Assembly (NCBI RefSeq): GCF_947489565.1
Contig: NZ_CANLEA010000002.1
Location: 310,001-374,000, forward strand
From: an uncultured Kordia sp.
GTDB taxonomy: Bacteria; Bacteroidota; Bacteroidia; Flavobacteriales; Flavobacteriaceae
Length of the DNA: 64,000 nucleotides
Reading direction: 5' to 3'
Of the stretch, positions 53,195 through 61,536 are shown piece after piece (within the stretch, counting starts at the first letter, position 1; every line of letters starts with the position of its first letter). The position numbers were made by a program, and so were the translations under genes. The notes under the pieces are model-generated. The model was not told the DNA's origin and searched no databases. It saw only the letters and a program-made list of their open reading frames with translations.

Positions 53195-54196
53195 TCAACA
53201 ACCTTTCGCGCCAAATAATTCTAAAATGGTGTTTCTAAAACTACTATCTGCTAACAATGTTTCTTGCGTTCCTTTCTCAAATATTCCTACCAATTCTTCG
53301 CAACCAACTTCATCACGTGTAGGTCCGTGGAATCTTATATCAGGATATGACAACTTAAAAACACCTATCAAATTTCTATATTCGGTAAGTTCAAACGTAT
53401 GTGTAGTTTCTCCAAGAATTTCGCGAACAGCATTCTTCAAACCTTTCTTAAAACCTGTAGCATGCGATCCATTTTCTCTGACAAAATCAGTTCTTGGCAA
53501 TGTAATCGTAGAAAATTTTTCTTTTCCATTATGTATAGAAAACATAATTTCAGCTTTCAAATCAAGCGCAGTATCTTCAATAGAAATTTGAAAAGGCTTC
53601 ATTAAAAGTGCTGCATCAAAACTTTGCGTATCAAACCAATCTTGCATTCCGTTTGATGAAAAACTAGCAATACTCTTTTCGTCTTCAAATACATGAATTT
53701 CTTTTTCAGGATATAAAAAAGAATAGCGTTTAAAAAAGTTCAATAGTAAATATTCAGGTAATTTTTGACTCCGTAAAATTGCAGTATCAAACCTAAATGT
53801 AATACTCAATTCCACTGTTTTTTCCACTTCATCCGCAGCAATTAAGATTCCTTGCTCATACACCAACTTCTTTCCATTGGATTGAATACTGCATGTTTCA
53901 GACAAAGCTGGTAATATATACATTTCATAACCTACTGAATTTACATTTTTAGGAGTCAACTCAAAATTTAAAACACTATCAAACACCAATTGAAATGTGT
54001 CATTTTTCAGATACGTAAAACTTGCGCTAAACCAATCTGAATGAGGTTTTAAACATTCAAATAAAAATGAAATAATTCTCAAATTACCGATTTCATCTAC
54101 ACGACCAATAAACATTGCAGGTCTCCTTCGTACATGTTCTATTGGCTCTTGTATTGGCCGAATACTCTCTTCGCAATACTTTTTTTCTTCACTCAT
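53195..54196 (-). CDS. Degenerate GyrB/ParE-like protein (no ATP-binding motifs)
   Basis: 333 residues from the ATG at 54196. Near the start, IEHVRRRPAMFIGRVDEIGN corresponds to the RKRPGMYIG word of GyrB/ParE. LPALSETCSIQSNGKKLVYE matches the VNALS region, GSHATGFKKGLKNAVREI the GTHxxGFK transducer segment, and FHGPTRDEVGCEEL the FEGQTKxKLG region. The N box, DNGRG and GGLHGVG motifs are missing, so ATP binding is unlikely. No Toprim domain. It is divergent from prs (161-base gap) and convergent with nrtR. Possible DNA-binding or decoy role; unproven. Confidence 0.7.
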   Translation of the reverse strand: MSEEKKYCEESIRPIQEPIEHVRRRPAMFIGRVDEIGNLRIISFLFECLKPHSDWFSASFTYLKNDTFQLVFDSVLNFELTPKNVNSVGYEMYILPALSETCSIQSNGKKLVYEQGILIAADEVEKTVELSITFRFDTAILRSQKLPEYLLLNFFKRYSFLYPEKEIHVFEDEKSIASFSSNGMQDWFDTQSFDAALLMKPFQISIEDTALDLKAEIMFSIHNGKEKFSTITLPRTDFVRENGSHATGFKKGLKNAVREILGETTHTFELTEYRNLIGVFKLSYPDIRFHGPTRDEVGCEELVGIFEKGTQETLLADSSFRNTILELFGAKGC

Positions 54197-54309
54197 TTTT
54201 ATATTTTTCAAAGACTATAAGATACGAAAAACGAAGCATTTTTTTAATATTTTCAGTTACTAAATTCCTCAATAAAAATTAAATTAATGTAAAAAATACA
54301 CAAAATAAT

Positions 54310-54339
54310 TTGCAGAACAAAAAAAGCATTTTATATTTG
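54310..54339 (+). promoter_or_regulatory. Full Bacteroidota promoter of prs (TTG-N19-TATATTTG)
   Basis: TTG at 54310-54312, 19-base spacer, TATATTTG at 54332-54339: an exact match to the consensus. The ATG at 54358 lies 18 bases after it and the alternative start at 54310 would be inside the promoter. This is the best promoter in the window. Confidence 0.72.
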
Positions 54340-54349
54340 CGTACAAATA
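54334..54349 (+). promoter_or_regulatory. Candidate operator over the prs -7 element
   Basis: TATTTG-CGTA-CAAATA is an exact 6-bp inverted repeat overlapping the promoter -7 word and the expected start site, the right place for a repressor. NrtR, encoded 1.3 kb upstream, is the natural candidate. The same TACAAATA word occurs near the nrtR promoter. AT-rich background makes chance occurrence possible. Confidence 0.35.
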
Positions 54350-54357
54350 ACGCTAAT

Positions 54358-55173
54358 ATGAAGTATTTACACTTAGATTCAGACTTTACTCCTTTGGGAA
54401 CATCTATTGATTTTGAAATGTTTACATTTTCTGGAGGCGAACCACATATCAAAATCAAAGAAGCAATTAATGACGCTGTAACGATTACACAACGCATTAC
54501 TTCTTTCAATGATTTGGGAATGATTCTAGTGGCAACGGATGCATTACGAAGAATGAATGTAAAAGAAATTAGCTTGTTCATTCCGTATTTTCCAGCAGCG
54601 CGTCAAGATCGTGTCATGATTCCAGGAGAAGCACTAAGTGTCAAAATATATGCAGACATCATTAACAGTCAAAACTATGAAAAAGTCAGTGTTTTCGATC
54701 CGCATTCGGAAGTCACACCAGCGTTAGTAAACAATGTAGAAGTCATTGACAATCATGAATATGTAAAACAATGTTTGCAAACCATTAAAGAAGAAATCGT
54801 ATTAATTTCTCCCGATGGCGGCGCGTTGAAAAAGATATACAAACTGTCAGCATATTTAGGAGGAATTGAAGTGATAGAATGTTCAAAAAAACGAGATGTA
54901 AAAACAGGCGCTTTATCTGGATTCACAGTGTATTCAGATGATTTAAAAGGCAAAACTGGAGTTGTTGTCGATGATATTTGCGATGGTGGCGGCACCTTTT
55001 TAGGATTAGGAAAAGCATTGCAAGAAAAAAATGTGGGAGATGTACATTTAATTGTAAGTCACGGAATTTTTAACAAAGGATTTGAAGCATTAGAAAGTAT
55101 ATATAAAACCATATTTACCACGAATTCATTTAGAGATGTGGAATCAACACAAGTAGTACAGATAAAGTTATAG
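54358..55173 (+). CDS. prs: Ribose-phosphate pyrophosphokinase-like protein (Prs, or ADP-ribose pyrophosphate synthetase)
   Basis: 271 residues (MKYLHLDSDF). It keeps the flexible-loop/ATP region PYFPAARQDRVMIPGEALSV, catalytic FDPHSEV, and the PRPP-loop VVVDDICDGGGTFLGLG. It is about 40 residues shorter than housekeeping PrsA and belongs to the small Prs type often paired with NAD-salvage genes. In phage NAD+ reconstitution (NARP1), a Prs-like enzyme pyrophosphorylates ADP-ribose; given the neighbours, that reaction is a real alternative. First gene of the island, with a strong promoter. Confidence 0.85.
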   Translation: MKYLHLDSDFTPLGTSIDFEMFTFSGGEPHIKIKEAINDAVTITQRITSFNDLGMILVATDALRRMNVKEISLFIPYFPAARQDRVMIPGEALSVKIYADIINSQNYEKVSVFDPHSEVTPALVNNVEVIDNHEYVKQCLQTIKEEIVLISPDGGALKKIYKLSAYLGGIEVIECSKKRDVKTGALSGFTVYSDDLKGKTGVVVDDICDGGGTFLGLGKALQEKNVGDVHLIVSHGIFNKGFEALESIYKTIFTTNSFRDVESTQVVQIKL

Positions 55174-55179
55174 AGTGTT

Positions 55180-55214
55180 GAGTTATGAGTTATGAGTTAT
55201 GAGTTATGAGTTAT
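55180..55214 (+). repeat. Five tandem copies of GAGTTAT
   Basis: GAGTTAT is repeated five times without interruption, just after the prs stop. The overlapping word GAGTGTTGAGT (55173-55183) also occurs, on the minus strand, at 40079-40089 after moxR. It is a short tandem repeat of unknown role that could change length by slippage. Confidence 0.85.
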
Positions 55215-55268
55215 GAACAATAAACAGCCAGATTAACAAACAAACGAATCAACAAAAAAGAAAAAATT

Positions 55269-56213
55269 ATGAACTTATTAGAACGCTTACAAGGAGGAAT
55301 ATTTGGAGTTGCCACAGGTGATGCTTTGGGCGTTCCGTATGAGTTTTTAAGCAAACAGCGCATGGAACGATTTCCAGCCACAGACATGATTGGTCACGGA
55401 ACACACAATCAACCTTTAGGAACTTGGTCAGATGATAGTTCGCTCACGTTTTGTTTAATGGAAGGGTTACTTTCTGGATATAACACCAAAGTAATTGCAC
55501 GAAAATTTGTCGCTTGGTTCGATCGCGCATATTGGTCGCCACATGGAAGTGTTTTTGATATCGGAATTACAACGCGACAAGCTATTTACAGATTGGAACA
55601 AGGACATACACCAGAAATTTGTGGTGGTATGGACGAATATGATAATGGAAATGGCTCGTTGATGCGAATTTTACCATTGATATATTTCTTAAAAGGTGAA
55701 GAAAATATTGAAGAACGTTACCAAATTATAAAAGAAGTATCTTCTATGACGCATGCACACTTTAGGTCCGTTTTGGCTTGTTTTATTTATGTAGAATACG
55801 GTTTACTATTACTAAATGGAACAGAAAAATTGAAAGCGTATGCTGAAGTAAAAAAACTTATAAATGATTTTGTAAAAACACAAGATTTCAATGAAAAAGA
55901 ACTTGGGTTTTATCATGAAGTTTTAAAAGAAGATATTTTCAAAAGAGATCCAGAACGTATTCGCGGAAGTGGTTATGTTGTCAATTCCTTAGAAGCTTCT
56001 TTATGGTGTTTTTTAACAACAGATTCTTATGAAGATTGCGTTTTAAAAGCCGTCAACTTAGGAGAAGACACAGATACAACTGCCGCAATTGCTGGCGGAT
56101 TAGCAGGAATCTATTATGGATTTGATGCCATTCCAGAAACTTGGAAATTTCAATTAGCACGTTATGAAGACATTCACAACCTAATTGATCGTTTCCATGA
56201 AAGCTTACCATAA
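55269..56213 (+). CDS. ADP-ribosylglycohydrolase family protein (1)
   Basis: 314 residues. Motifs of the ARH/DraG family: GVATGDALGVPYEF, WSDDSSLT (metal-binding; TDDT in most members), NGNGSLMRILPL, and NLGEDTDTTAAIAGGLAG. Di-Mg2+ enzymes of this family remove ADP-ribose from arginine, serine or other acceptors. All acidic ligands are present, so it should be active. It follows prs by 95 bases, including the GAGTTAT repeat, and precedes the NADAR gene. One of three members of this family in the island. Confidence 0.92.
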   Translation: MNLLERLQGGIFGVATGDALGVPYEFLSKQRMERFPATDMIGHGTHNQPLGTWSDDSSLTFCLMEGLLSGYNTKVIARKFVAWFDRAYWSPHGSVFDIGITTRQAIYRLEQGHTPEICGGMDEYDNGNGSLMRILPLIYFLKGEENIEERYQIIKEVSSMTHAHFRSVLACFIYVEYGLLLLNGTEKLKAYAEVKKLINDFVKTQDFNEKELGFYHEVLKEDIFKRDPERIRGSGYVVNSLEASLWCFLTTDSYEDCVLKAVNLGEDTDTTAAIAGGLAGIYYGFDAIPETWKFQLARYEDIHNLIDRFHESLP

Positions 56214-56285
56214 AACAAAGATGCTAGAGTTTAAATTAAAAAATAATTTAAAATTCAACATTTGGCATTTAAAATTTTAGAAAAA

Positions 56286-56846
56286 ATGAAACATACATTA
56301 CAACATATACAAACTCAGTTTAATTCTAAAAAACGATTAAAATATTTATTCTTTTGGGGACATCAACCTTCCAAAGATGGAAGTGTCACCAAAAGCTGTT
56401 TTAGTCAATGGTGGGAAGTTGAATTTACCGTAAACAACGAAGTTTACAAAACTGCCGAACATTGGATGATGGCTGAAAAAGCAACATTATTTAATGATGA
56501 AGCAAGTAGACAAAAAATTCTACTCGTAAATCATCCGCATGATGCTAAAAAACTAGGAAGACAAGTCAAAAACTTTGATCCTGTTATTTGGGATGAACAC
56601 AAGTTTAACATTGTCGTTCAAGGAAATTATCATAAATTTTCACAACATGAACAGTTAAAACAATTTCTATTAAACACCAAAAACAGAGTTTTAGTAGAAG
56701 CTAGTCCAAGAGACCGAATTTGGGGCATTGGAATGAGCGAAAACAATGAAAAAGCAAATAATCCGAATCTTTGGAGAGGACAAAATTTATTAGGTTTTGC
56801 CTTGATGGAAGTTCGAGATCAATTGAAAAAAGATGCTGGAATATAG
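56286..56846 (+). CDS. NADAR domain protein (YbiA-like)
   Basis: 186 residues from the ATG at 56286; an in-frame TTG at 56262 is less likely. FFWGHQPSKDGSVTKSCFSQ, then YKTAEHWMMAEKA, and PRDRIWGIGMSENNEKANNP are NADAR (DUF1768) signatures. Characterised members hydrolyse N-glycosidic bonds: YbiA acts on riboflavin precursors, and others remove ADP-ribose from guanine bases. Which applies here is unknown, but the surrounding genes favour ADP-ribose chemistry. It is followed by a 313-base gap. Confidence 0.9.
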   Translation: MKHTLQHIQTQFNSKKRLKYLFFWGHQPSKDGSVTKSCFSQWWEVEFTVNNEVYKTAEHWMMAEKATLFNDEASRQKILLVNHPHDAKKLGRQVKNFDPVIWDEHKFNIVVQGNYHKFSQHEQLKQFLLNTKNRVLVEASPRDRIWGIGMSENNEKANNPNLWRGQNLLGFALMEVRDQLKKDAGI

Positions 56847-57159
56847 CCTCTAGAATTGAGATGAAAAATTCGCGTATTCGTCGTAAATAGAAAGAAAACA
56901 AAACTTAAGATGAATACTATCAGTATAATATTTTTTTAGAAGGTTATTGGGAATGCTAACGTCTGTGTTCAGAAATAATGAATTAGCAAGCGGAATTGCG
57001 AAGCGTAGCTTCAAGCATGTAGCTTAGCTGATGAATGGTGCAAAGCAATTTCCTATACGCAGACTTGATTTTTTGGTTCGTTTTTTATCAAGAAAAAATG
57101 AACGTTATTAAAACTAAAGTTTGAAACACTGTAGTTGAAAAATTATTAAAAAAGACAAA
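56847..57159 (+). other. Intergenic region inside the NAD/ADP-ribose island
   Basis: 313 bases without a credible ORF. It has a more mixed composition in the middle (56948-57060, with GCTAACGTCTGTG and TACGCAGACTT at the edges, partly complementary), which looks like a worn dispersed repeat. The end is AT-rich and should hold an internal promoter for the following genes. Confidence 0.45.
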
Positions 57160-58026
57160 ATGAAACTCACCATACACGGATACTCAACTGCATTATATGC
57201 AACATGGTATTATATAGAAGAATTAGGAATTTTATTTGATGCAGGCGATGGTGTTTGCTCAAATTTATTAGGAAAAGCAGGAAAGATAAAACACGCGTTT
57301 ATCTCACATGCCGACAGAGATCATTTGACAGGTTTATTACAATTCAATCAATTATTTGCTGGATTAAAACCTACGATTTACTATCCGAAAGACTCAGGTT
57401 CATTTCCGTTTCTAAACGATTTCTTTACCAAATTTGATCCGCATAACAAAGGAACAAATTGGCAAGCTATAGAAGACTGTTCCATTATTTCTGTCAAAAA
57501 TTCAATGCAAGTAGAAGCAATTGAAAACGGTCATGTAGTACAACCTGGCTTATTGAAAAGTCTCAGTTTCAAAGTATATGAAACCAAACGAAAACTCAAA
57601 TCGGAATTTGTGAATTTACACAAAGACGAATTGATCCAGATCAAAAAACAACATGGAGATCAGTTCCTAACCAATGAAATCAAACGAAACATACTTTCGT
57701 ACTCAGGAGATACGCCCATTGAAGATTATGAACGTTATCACAACAGTGAAATTCTTATTCATGAAGCGACATTCTTGACAAAGGAAGAAACAAATACAAA
57801 AGCATTTAAAAACAAACACAGTTCCTTAGATGCAGTATTTGAAATGGTTGCAAATATCAAGATAGACAAACTGATCTTAGGACATTTTTCATCACGATAC
57901 GATCAACATGAAATAGACAACGAAATAAAAAAACACATACAGCAGTACAACATCAAAATTCCCGTACATCGGATTCCTGTTGGAAAAGCTGTTAAAAATA
58001 TTTTGGCGCGAGAGCCAATCAATTAA
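57160..58026 (+). CDS. Metallo-beta-lactamase fold hydrolase, RNase Z-like
   Basis: 288 residues. ILFDAGDGV, ISHADRDHLTGL, ILSYSGDTPIEDYE, and LILGHFSSRYDQ are motifs of the RNase Z/ElaC branch. The metal motif reads H-A-D-R-D-H instead of the standard H-x-H-x-D-H, so one His ligand is Asp; activity may still be possible with altered metals. Possible substrates are RNA or a cyclic or ADP-ribosylated nucleotide. It stands one base before the PARG-like gene and so belongs to the operon. Confidence 0.8.
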   Translation: MKLTIHGYSTALYATWYYIEELGILFDAGDGVCSNLLGKAGKIKHAFISHADRDHLTGLLQFNQLFAGLKPTIYYPKDSGSFPFLNDFFTKFDPHNKGTNWQAIEDCSIISVKNSMQVEAIENGHVVQPGLLKSLSFKVYETKRKLKSEFVNLHKDELIQIKKQHGDQFLTNEIKRNILSYSGDTPIEDYERYHNSEILIHEATFLTKEETNTKAFKNKHSSLDAVFEMVANIKIDKLILGHFSSRYDQHEIDNEIKKHIQQYNIKIPVHRIPVGKAVKNILAREPIN

Positions 58027-58027
58027 A

Positions 58028-58846
58028 ATGAAAAAATCAACACGAAAACTCAAAGCAATAGAAACGCTGGATATTCAAAAGAATGGACGTTATCTATTTA
58101 AAGAGAAAGTTATAAACATTGCAGAAGCACACACAAACTCTGTTGAAAATGCTGCATACCATACAAGTGAAGCTTTAGATGAAATGCTAGCAGCAATCAA
58201 AACAGAAAACACTTATGAGACACAATATGAAGTAACTCATGAAACATCCTTACATGCGATTTTACGATTGAAAGAGGAAGAAAATATCATGTGTTTAAAT
58301 TTTGCTTCCGCGAAAAATCCAGGTGGCGGATTTCTAAATGGTGCATTGGCACAAGAAGAAAGTTTGGCAGTAGCATCAAGCTTATATGCGAGTCAGATGG
58401 AAAAATTTGAATTCTATGAAAAGCATAGAAATATGAAATCTTGTATCTATACAGACAGCATGATTTACAGTCCAAAAGTACCTTTCTTTAGAAATAACAA
58501 AGGTGAACTTATTGAAAATGCTGTATTATGTTCAGTAATCACATCGGCTGCCGTAAATTATGGCGTCGTAAAAAGGCAAGAAGCTAAGAAGGCAAAACTA
58601 GTTGCCAAAATCATGCGAACACGTATAGAAAAAATGTTAGCATTAGCGCTATTGGAAAAAAATGATACACTCATTTTAGGCGCTTGGGGCTGCGGTGTTT
58701 TTCAAAACGATCCTGCATTAATTGCGGAGCTTTTTAAAGAAGTTTTAGAGACGACATTTAAAAATCAATTTAAAAAAATAGTGTTTGCTATTTATTCCAG
58801 AAATGAAAAGTTTATCACCGCATTTCAACAACAATTTGAATCATGA
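58028..58846 (+). CDS. TIGR02452 family PARG-like (poly)ADP-ribose glycohydrolase
   Basis: 272 residues from the ATG at 58028. The catalytic signature of bacterial PARG is visible: [20 protein letters not shown] followed by ES (GGG-X7-QEE). Further words are LASSLYASQ-like helix residues, [15 protein letters not shown] and [20 protein letters not shown], typical of the macro-fold group. It should cleave O-glycosidic ADP-ribose bonds. It overlaps the following macrodomain gene by 4 bases (ATGA). Confidence 0.87.
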   Translation: MKKSTRKLKAIETLDIQKNGRYLFKEKVINIAEAHTNSVENAAYHTSEALDEMLAAIKTENTYETQYEVTHETSLHAILRLKEEENIMCLNFASAKNPGGGFLNGALAQEESLAVASSLYASQMEKFEFYEKHRNMKSCIYTDSMIYSPKVPFFRNNKGELIENAVLCSVITSAAVNYGVVKRQEAKKAKLVAKIMRTRIEKMLALALLEKNDTLILGAWGCGVFQNDPALIAELFKEVLETTFKNQFKKIVFAIYSRNEKFITAFQQQFES

Positions 58847-59364
58847 AAATACAAATTTTACAAGCAGATATCACTACTTTAAAAGTAGATGCAATCATCA
58901 ATGCCGCCAACTCATCATTGCTTGGCGGCGGTGGCGTTGATGGCGCGATTCATAGAAAAGGCGGATCAGAAATTTTGGAAGCTTGTAAAAAAATTAGAGC
59001 GCGACAAGGAAAATGTAAAACCGGTGAAGCAGTCATTACAACGGCAGGAAAATTACCTTCTGATTATGTGATTCACAGCGTTGGACCTGTTTGGAATACA
59101 GGCGGAAAAGACAAAGAAGAACTGTTGGCAAATTGCTATAAAAACAGTTTGGATTTGGCAGTTGAACACAATATCAAAACCATTGCTTTTCCAAACATCA
59201 GCACCGGAATTTATAAGTTTCCAAAGCAATTAGCTGCTAAAATCGCATTAAAAACGGTTGCAGCGTACAAACATAAAAGTAGCATTGATGAACTCTATTT
59301 CTGTTGTTTTGACCAGAAAAACTTTGAGATTTATCACGAATTAATGAAAAATGAACACACATAG
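58843..59364 (+). CDS. Macrodomain protein, YmdB/MacroD-like
   Basis: 173 residues. [20 protein letters not shown] and IHRKGG, then [20 protein letters not shown], and [12 protein letters not shown] are MacroD-type motifs; the catalytic Asp (GVDGA) and the ADP-ribose phosphate loop are complete. Members remove ADP-ribose from acidic residues, and deacylate O-acetyl-ADP-ribose, the product of Sir2. The gene for a Sir2 protein is in the same island. It overlaps the next gene by 14 bases. Confidence 0.93.
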   Translation: MKIQILQADITTLKVDAIINAANSSLLGGGGVDGAIHRKGGSEILEACKKIRARQGKCKTGEAVITTAGKLPSDYVIHSVGPVWNTGGKDKEELLANCYKNSLDLAVEHNIKTIAFPNISTGIYKFPKQLAAKIALKTVAAYKHKSSIDELYFCCFDQKNFEIYHELMKNEHT

Positions 59365-60268
59365 ATTACAATTAGCACAAAAATCATTGCTTGGCAATAG
59401 CATTGGTGACGCTTTTGGCGAAAGTTTCTTTGGTCTAGAAAATGCTGTTTACAATGCTATTCACTTTCGTGAGATTCCACAAACGACATGGGAATTCACA
59501 GATGATACAGTAATGGCAATTGCAATCTATACATCATTGGAAATGTATGGAGGAATTAATCAAGATTTTATTGCGAAAGCATTCGCTAGAAACTATCATT
59601 TAGATTTTAATCGAGGTTACGGACCTGCCATGCACAGAACCATGCGCGCAATTGAAGCTGGCGAAAATTGGAAAGAAGTTTCTAAGGCAGCTTTCAACGG
59701 AATGGGTTCTATGGGAAATGGTGGTGCCATGCGTGCTGGTTTAATCGGAGCGTATTTTTATGATGATTTAGAAAATGTAAAAGAACAAGCATTTCTATCA
59801 TCTGAAATTACACATGCTAATGAAGAAGGTTGTGTTGGTGCGATAGCAGTTGCAGTTGCAACAGCGATTAACACACAATTACAGATGGATAATAAAACGC
59901 TAGAACCAAATGAATTCATCAAAAAAGTAGTTGCTCAATTGCCAGATTGTGACACAACTTCCAAGATTAAAAAATCGATCACGGTGTTACCAAACTATGA
60001 CATAAGAACCGTAGTTTCAATCTTAGGAAATGGTGTAAAAATGATTGCCCAAGACACAGTTCCTATTTCAATTTGGATTGCTACACATCATCAAACAGAT
60101 TTCCAAGAAGCGTTATGGAGAGCTGTTTCCGCTTTAGGTGACAGAGACACTATTTGTGCAATTGTTGGTGCGATTACCATCATGAATACAAAAGATGAAA
60201 ACATTCCAGCAAACTGGAAAAACAAAGTAGAAAACTGGCGTAACAGTGAGTTTTATCAAAAGAATTAG
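59351..60268 (+). CDS. ADP-ribosylglycohydrolase family protein (2)
   Basis: 305 residues. Family motifs: [50 protein letters not shown], and [16 protein letters not shown]. The last metal motif reads GDRDT rather than GDTDT; the two Asp are kept. It is distinct in sequence from the other two members in this island, so they are not recent duplicates. Its start overlaps the macrodomain gene by 14 bases, and the DUF4291 gene follows 5 bases after its stop. Confidence 0.9.
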   Translation: MNTHRLQLAQKSLLGNSIGDAFGESFFGLENAVYNAIHFREIPQTTWEFTDDTVMAIAIYTSLEMYGGINQDFIAKAFARNYHLDFNRGYGPAMHRTMRAIEAGENWKEVSKAAFNGMGSMGNGGAMRAGLIGAYFYDDLENVKEQAFLSSEITHANEEGCVGAIAVAVATAINTQLQMDNKTLEPNEFIKKVVAQLPDCDTTSKIKKSITVLPNYDIRTVVSILGNGVKMIAQDTVPISIWIATHHQTDFQEALWRAVSALGDRDTICAIVGAITIMNTKDENIPANWKNKVENWRNSEFYQKN

Positions 60269-60273
60269 AAAAC

Positions 60274-60909
60274 ATGAAATTAAACATACAAAACTATATA
60301 GAACAAAATAACGAATGGCCGCAAAACGGACATCACATCATGGCACAATACGATGATGAAAAAATAATTGTATATCAATCCTATCGCCCTGCCATTGGAC
60401 ATTTCGCAGCGAAAAATCAATTTTTTGGTGGACCATTTAGCCTAGAACGCATGACTTGGATCAAACCCAATTTTCTTTGGATGATGTACCGAAATGGTTG
60501 GGGAACGAAAGTAGGACAAGAAGTTGTATTAGCAATTCATTTAAAACGTGAAGCTTTTCAACGTTATTTGGAAAATGCAGTGCATTCCTCGTTCAAACCT
60601 GAATTATACGAATCGCAAGAATCTTGGAAAAAAGCAGTTCAAGCTTCTAACGTACGATTGCAATGGGATCCAGATCACGATCCATACGGTGCAAAACTAG
60701 AAAGACGCGCAATCCAGATTGGAATTCGAAATGAATTTATCCGTTCGTACGCAAAAGAAGATATTTTAAAAATAGAAGATATCTCTGCCTTTGTAGCAGA
60801 ACAATACGAATTTGTTCAATCGAATCAACTAGACAAATTAATGATTCCTGCTGAACGTCCTTTTTTACCAGAGAGTGAGGAATTACAGCAAAAACTACAA
60901 TTACAATGA
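60274..60909 (+). CDS. DUF4291 family protein
   Basis: 211 residues. Features of DUF4291 are IIVYQSYRPAIGHFAAKNQF, MTWIKPNFLWMMYRNGWGTK and LQWDPDHDPYGAKLERRAIQ. The family has no established reaction that I know of. The conserved Arg, Tyr and acidic residues and its place in an ADP-ribose cluster make a nucleotide- or ADP-ribose-related enzyme plausible, perhaps with an ADP-ribosyltransferase-like fold. It overlaps kptA by ATGA at 60906, so it is coupled. Confidence 0.85.
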   Translation: MKLNIQNYIEQNNEWPQNGHHIMAQYDDEKIIVYQSYRPAIGHFAAKNQFFGGPFSLERMTWIKPNFLWMMYRNGWGTKVGQEVVLAIHLKREAFQRYLENAVHSSFKPELYESQESWKKAVQASNVRLQWDPDHDPYGAKLERRAIQIGIRNEFIRSYAKEDILKIEDISAFVAEQYEFVQSNQLDKLMIPAERPFLPESEELQQKLQLQ

Positions 60910-61445
60910 GTAAAAGAATTAAAAATATAAGCAAATTTCTAAGCTATGTGCTTAGACATAATCCTGATAAACTAGGAATTACACTCGATGAAAACGGCTG
61001 GACTTCAGTTGCCATTTTACTTGAAAAAATAAATGTAGGCGAATATTCGCTTTCTATGGAAACACTGGAAGAAGTTGTTGCTACGAATAACAAAAAACGT
61101 TTTGCTTTCAATGAAGACAAAACAATGATTAGAGCAAATCAAGGACATTCTGTAAATATCGATTTGGCGCTTCAACCCAAAGAACCTCCAAGCTATCTAT
61201 ATCATGGAACGGTTGAAAAATTTATCGAATCTATTCAAGAAAAAGGATTGATCAAAGGCACAAGACAGCATGTGCATTTAAGTGCGGATAAAGAAACCGC
61301 GATTAATGTGGGAAGCAGACGTGGAAAACCCATCATTCTAACGGTAAGAAGTGGCGAAATGCATGCGCAAAACCATACATTTTATCAATCTGAAAATGGT
61401 GTGTGGTTGACAGAAGCAGTTTCACCAGAGTTTATAGAATTCTAA
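60906..61445 (+). CDS. kptA: RNA 2'-phosphotransferase Tpt1/KptA family
   Basis: 179 residues. ISKFLSYVLRHNPDKLGITL and GWTSV mark the N-terminal wing; YHGTVEKFIESIQEKGLIKG and QHVHLSADKETAINVGSRRG the NAD-binding, ADP-ribosyltransferase-like core; VWLTEAVSPEFIEF closes it. The enzyme transfers an internal RNA 2'-phosphate to NAD, giving ADP-ribose 1'',2''-cyclic phosphate. Bacteria have no tRNA-splicing 2'-phosphate, so the bacterial substrate is unclear. Related enzymes can also ADP-ribosylate RNA or DNA ends. Confidence 0.93.
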   Translation: MSKRIKNISKFLSYVLRHNPDKLGITLDENGWTSVAILLEKINVGEYSLSMETLEEVVATNNKKRFAFNEDKTMIRANQGHSVNIDLALQPKEPPSYLYHGTVEKFIESIQEKGLIKGTRQHVHLSADKETAINVGSRRGKPIILTVRSGEMHAQNHTFYQSENGVWLTEAVSPEFIEF

Positions 61446-61536
61446 TTGCACACAGAGCATTATTGAAATCAAAATATATTTTGATTGAAGATACCTAGCA
61501 TAGCTATCGAAGTGTACAATTCAAAAAAGTCACATC

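Noticed and set aside
53195-54196. Annotation as a working DNA gyrase B subunit
   Set aside because: ATP-binding motifs and the Toprim domain are missing, so it cannot be a functional gyrase subunit.
54310-54357. Upstream start for prs
   Set aside because: It lies within the TTG-N19-TATATTTG promoter; the family start is at 54358.
55180-55214. Tandem GAGTTAT repeats as a CRISPR-like array
   Set aside because: The unit is 7 bases with no spacers, and no cas genes are present.
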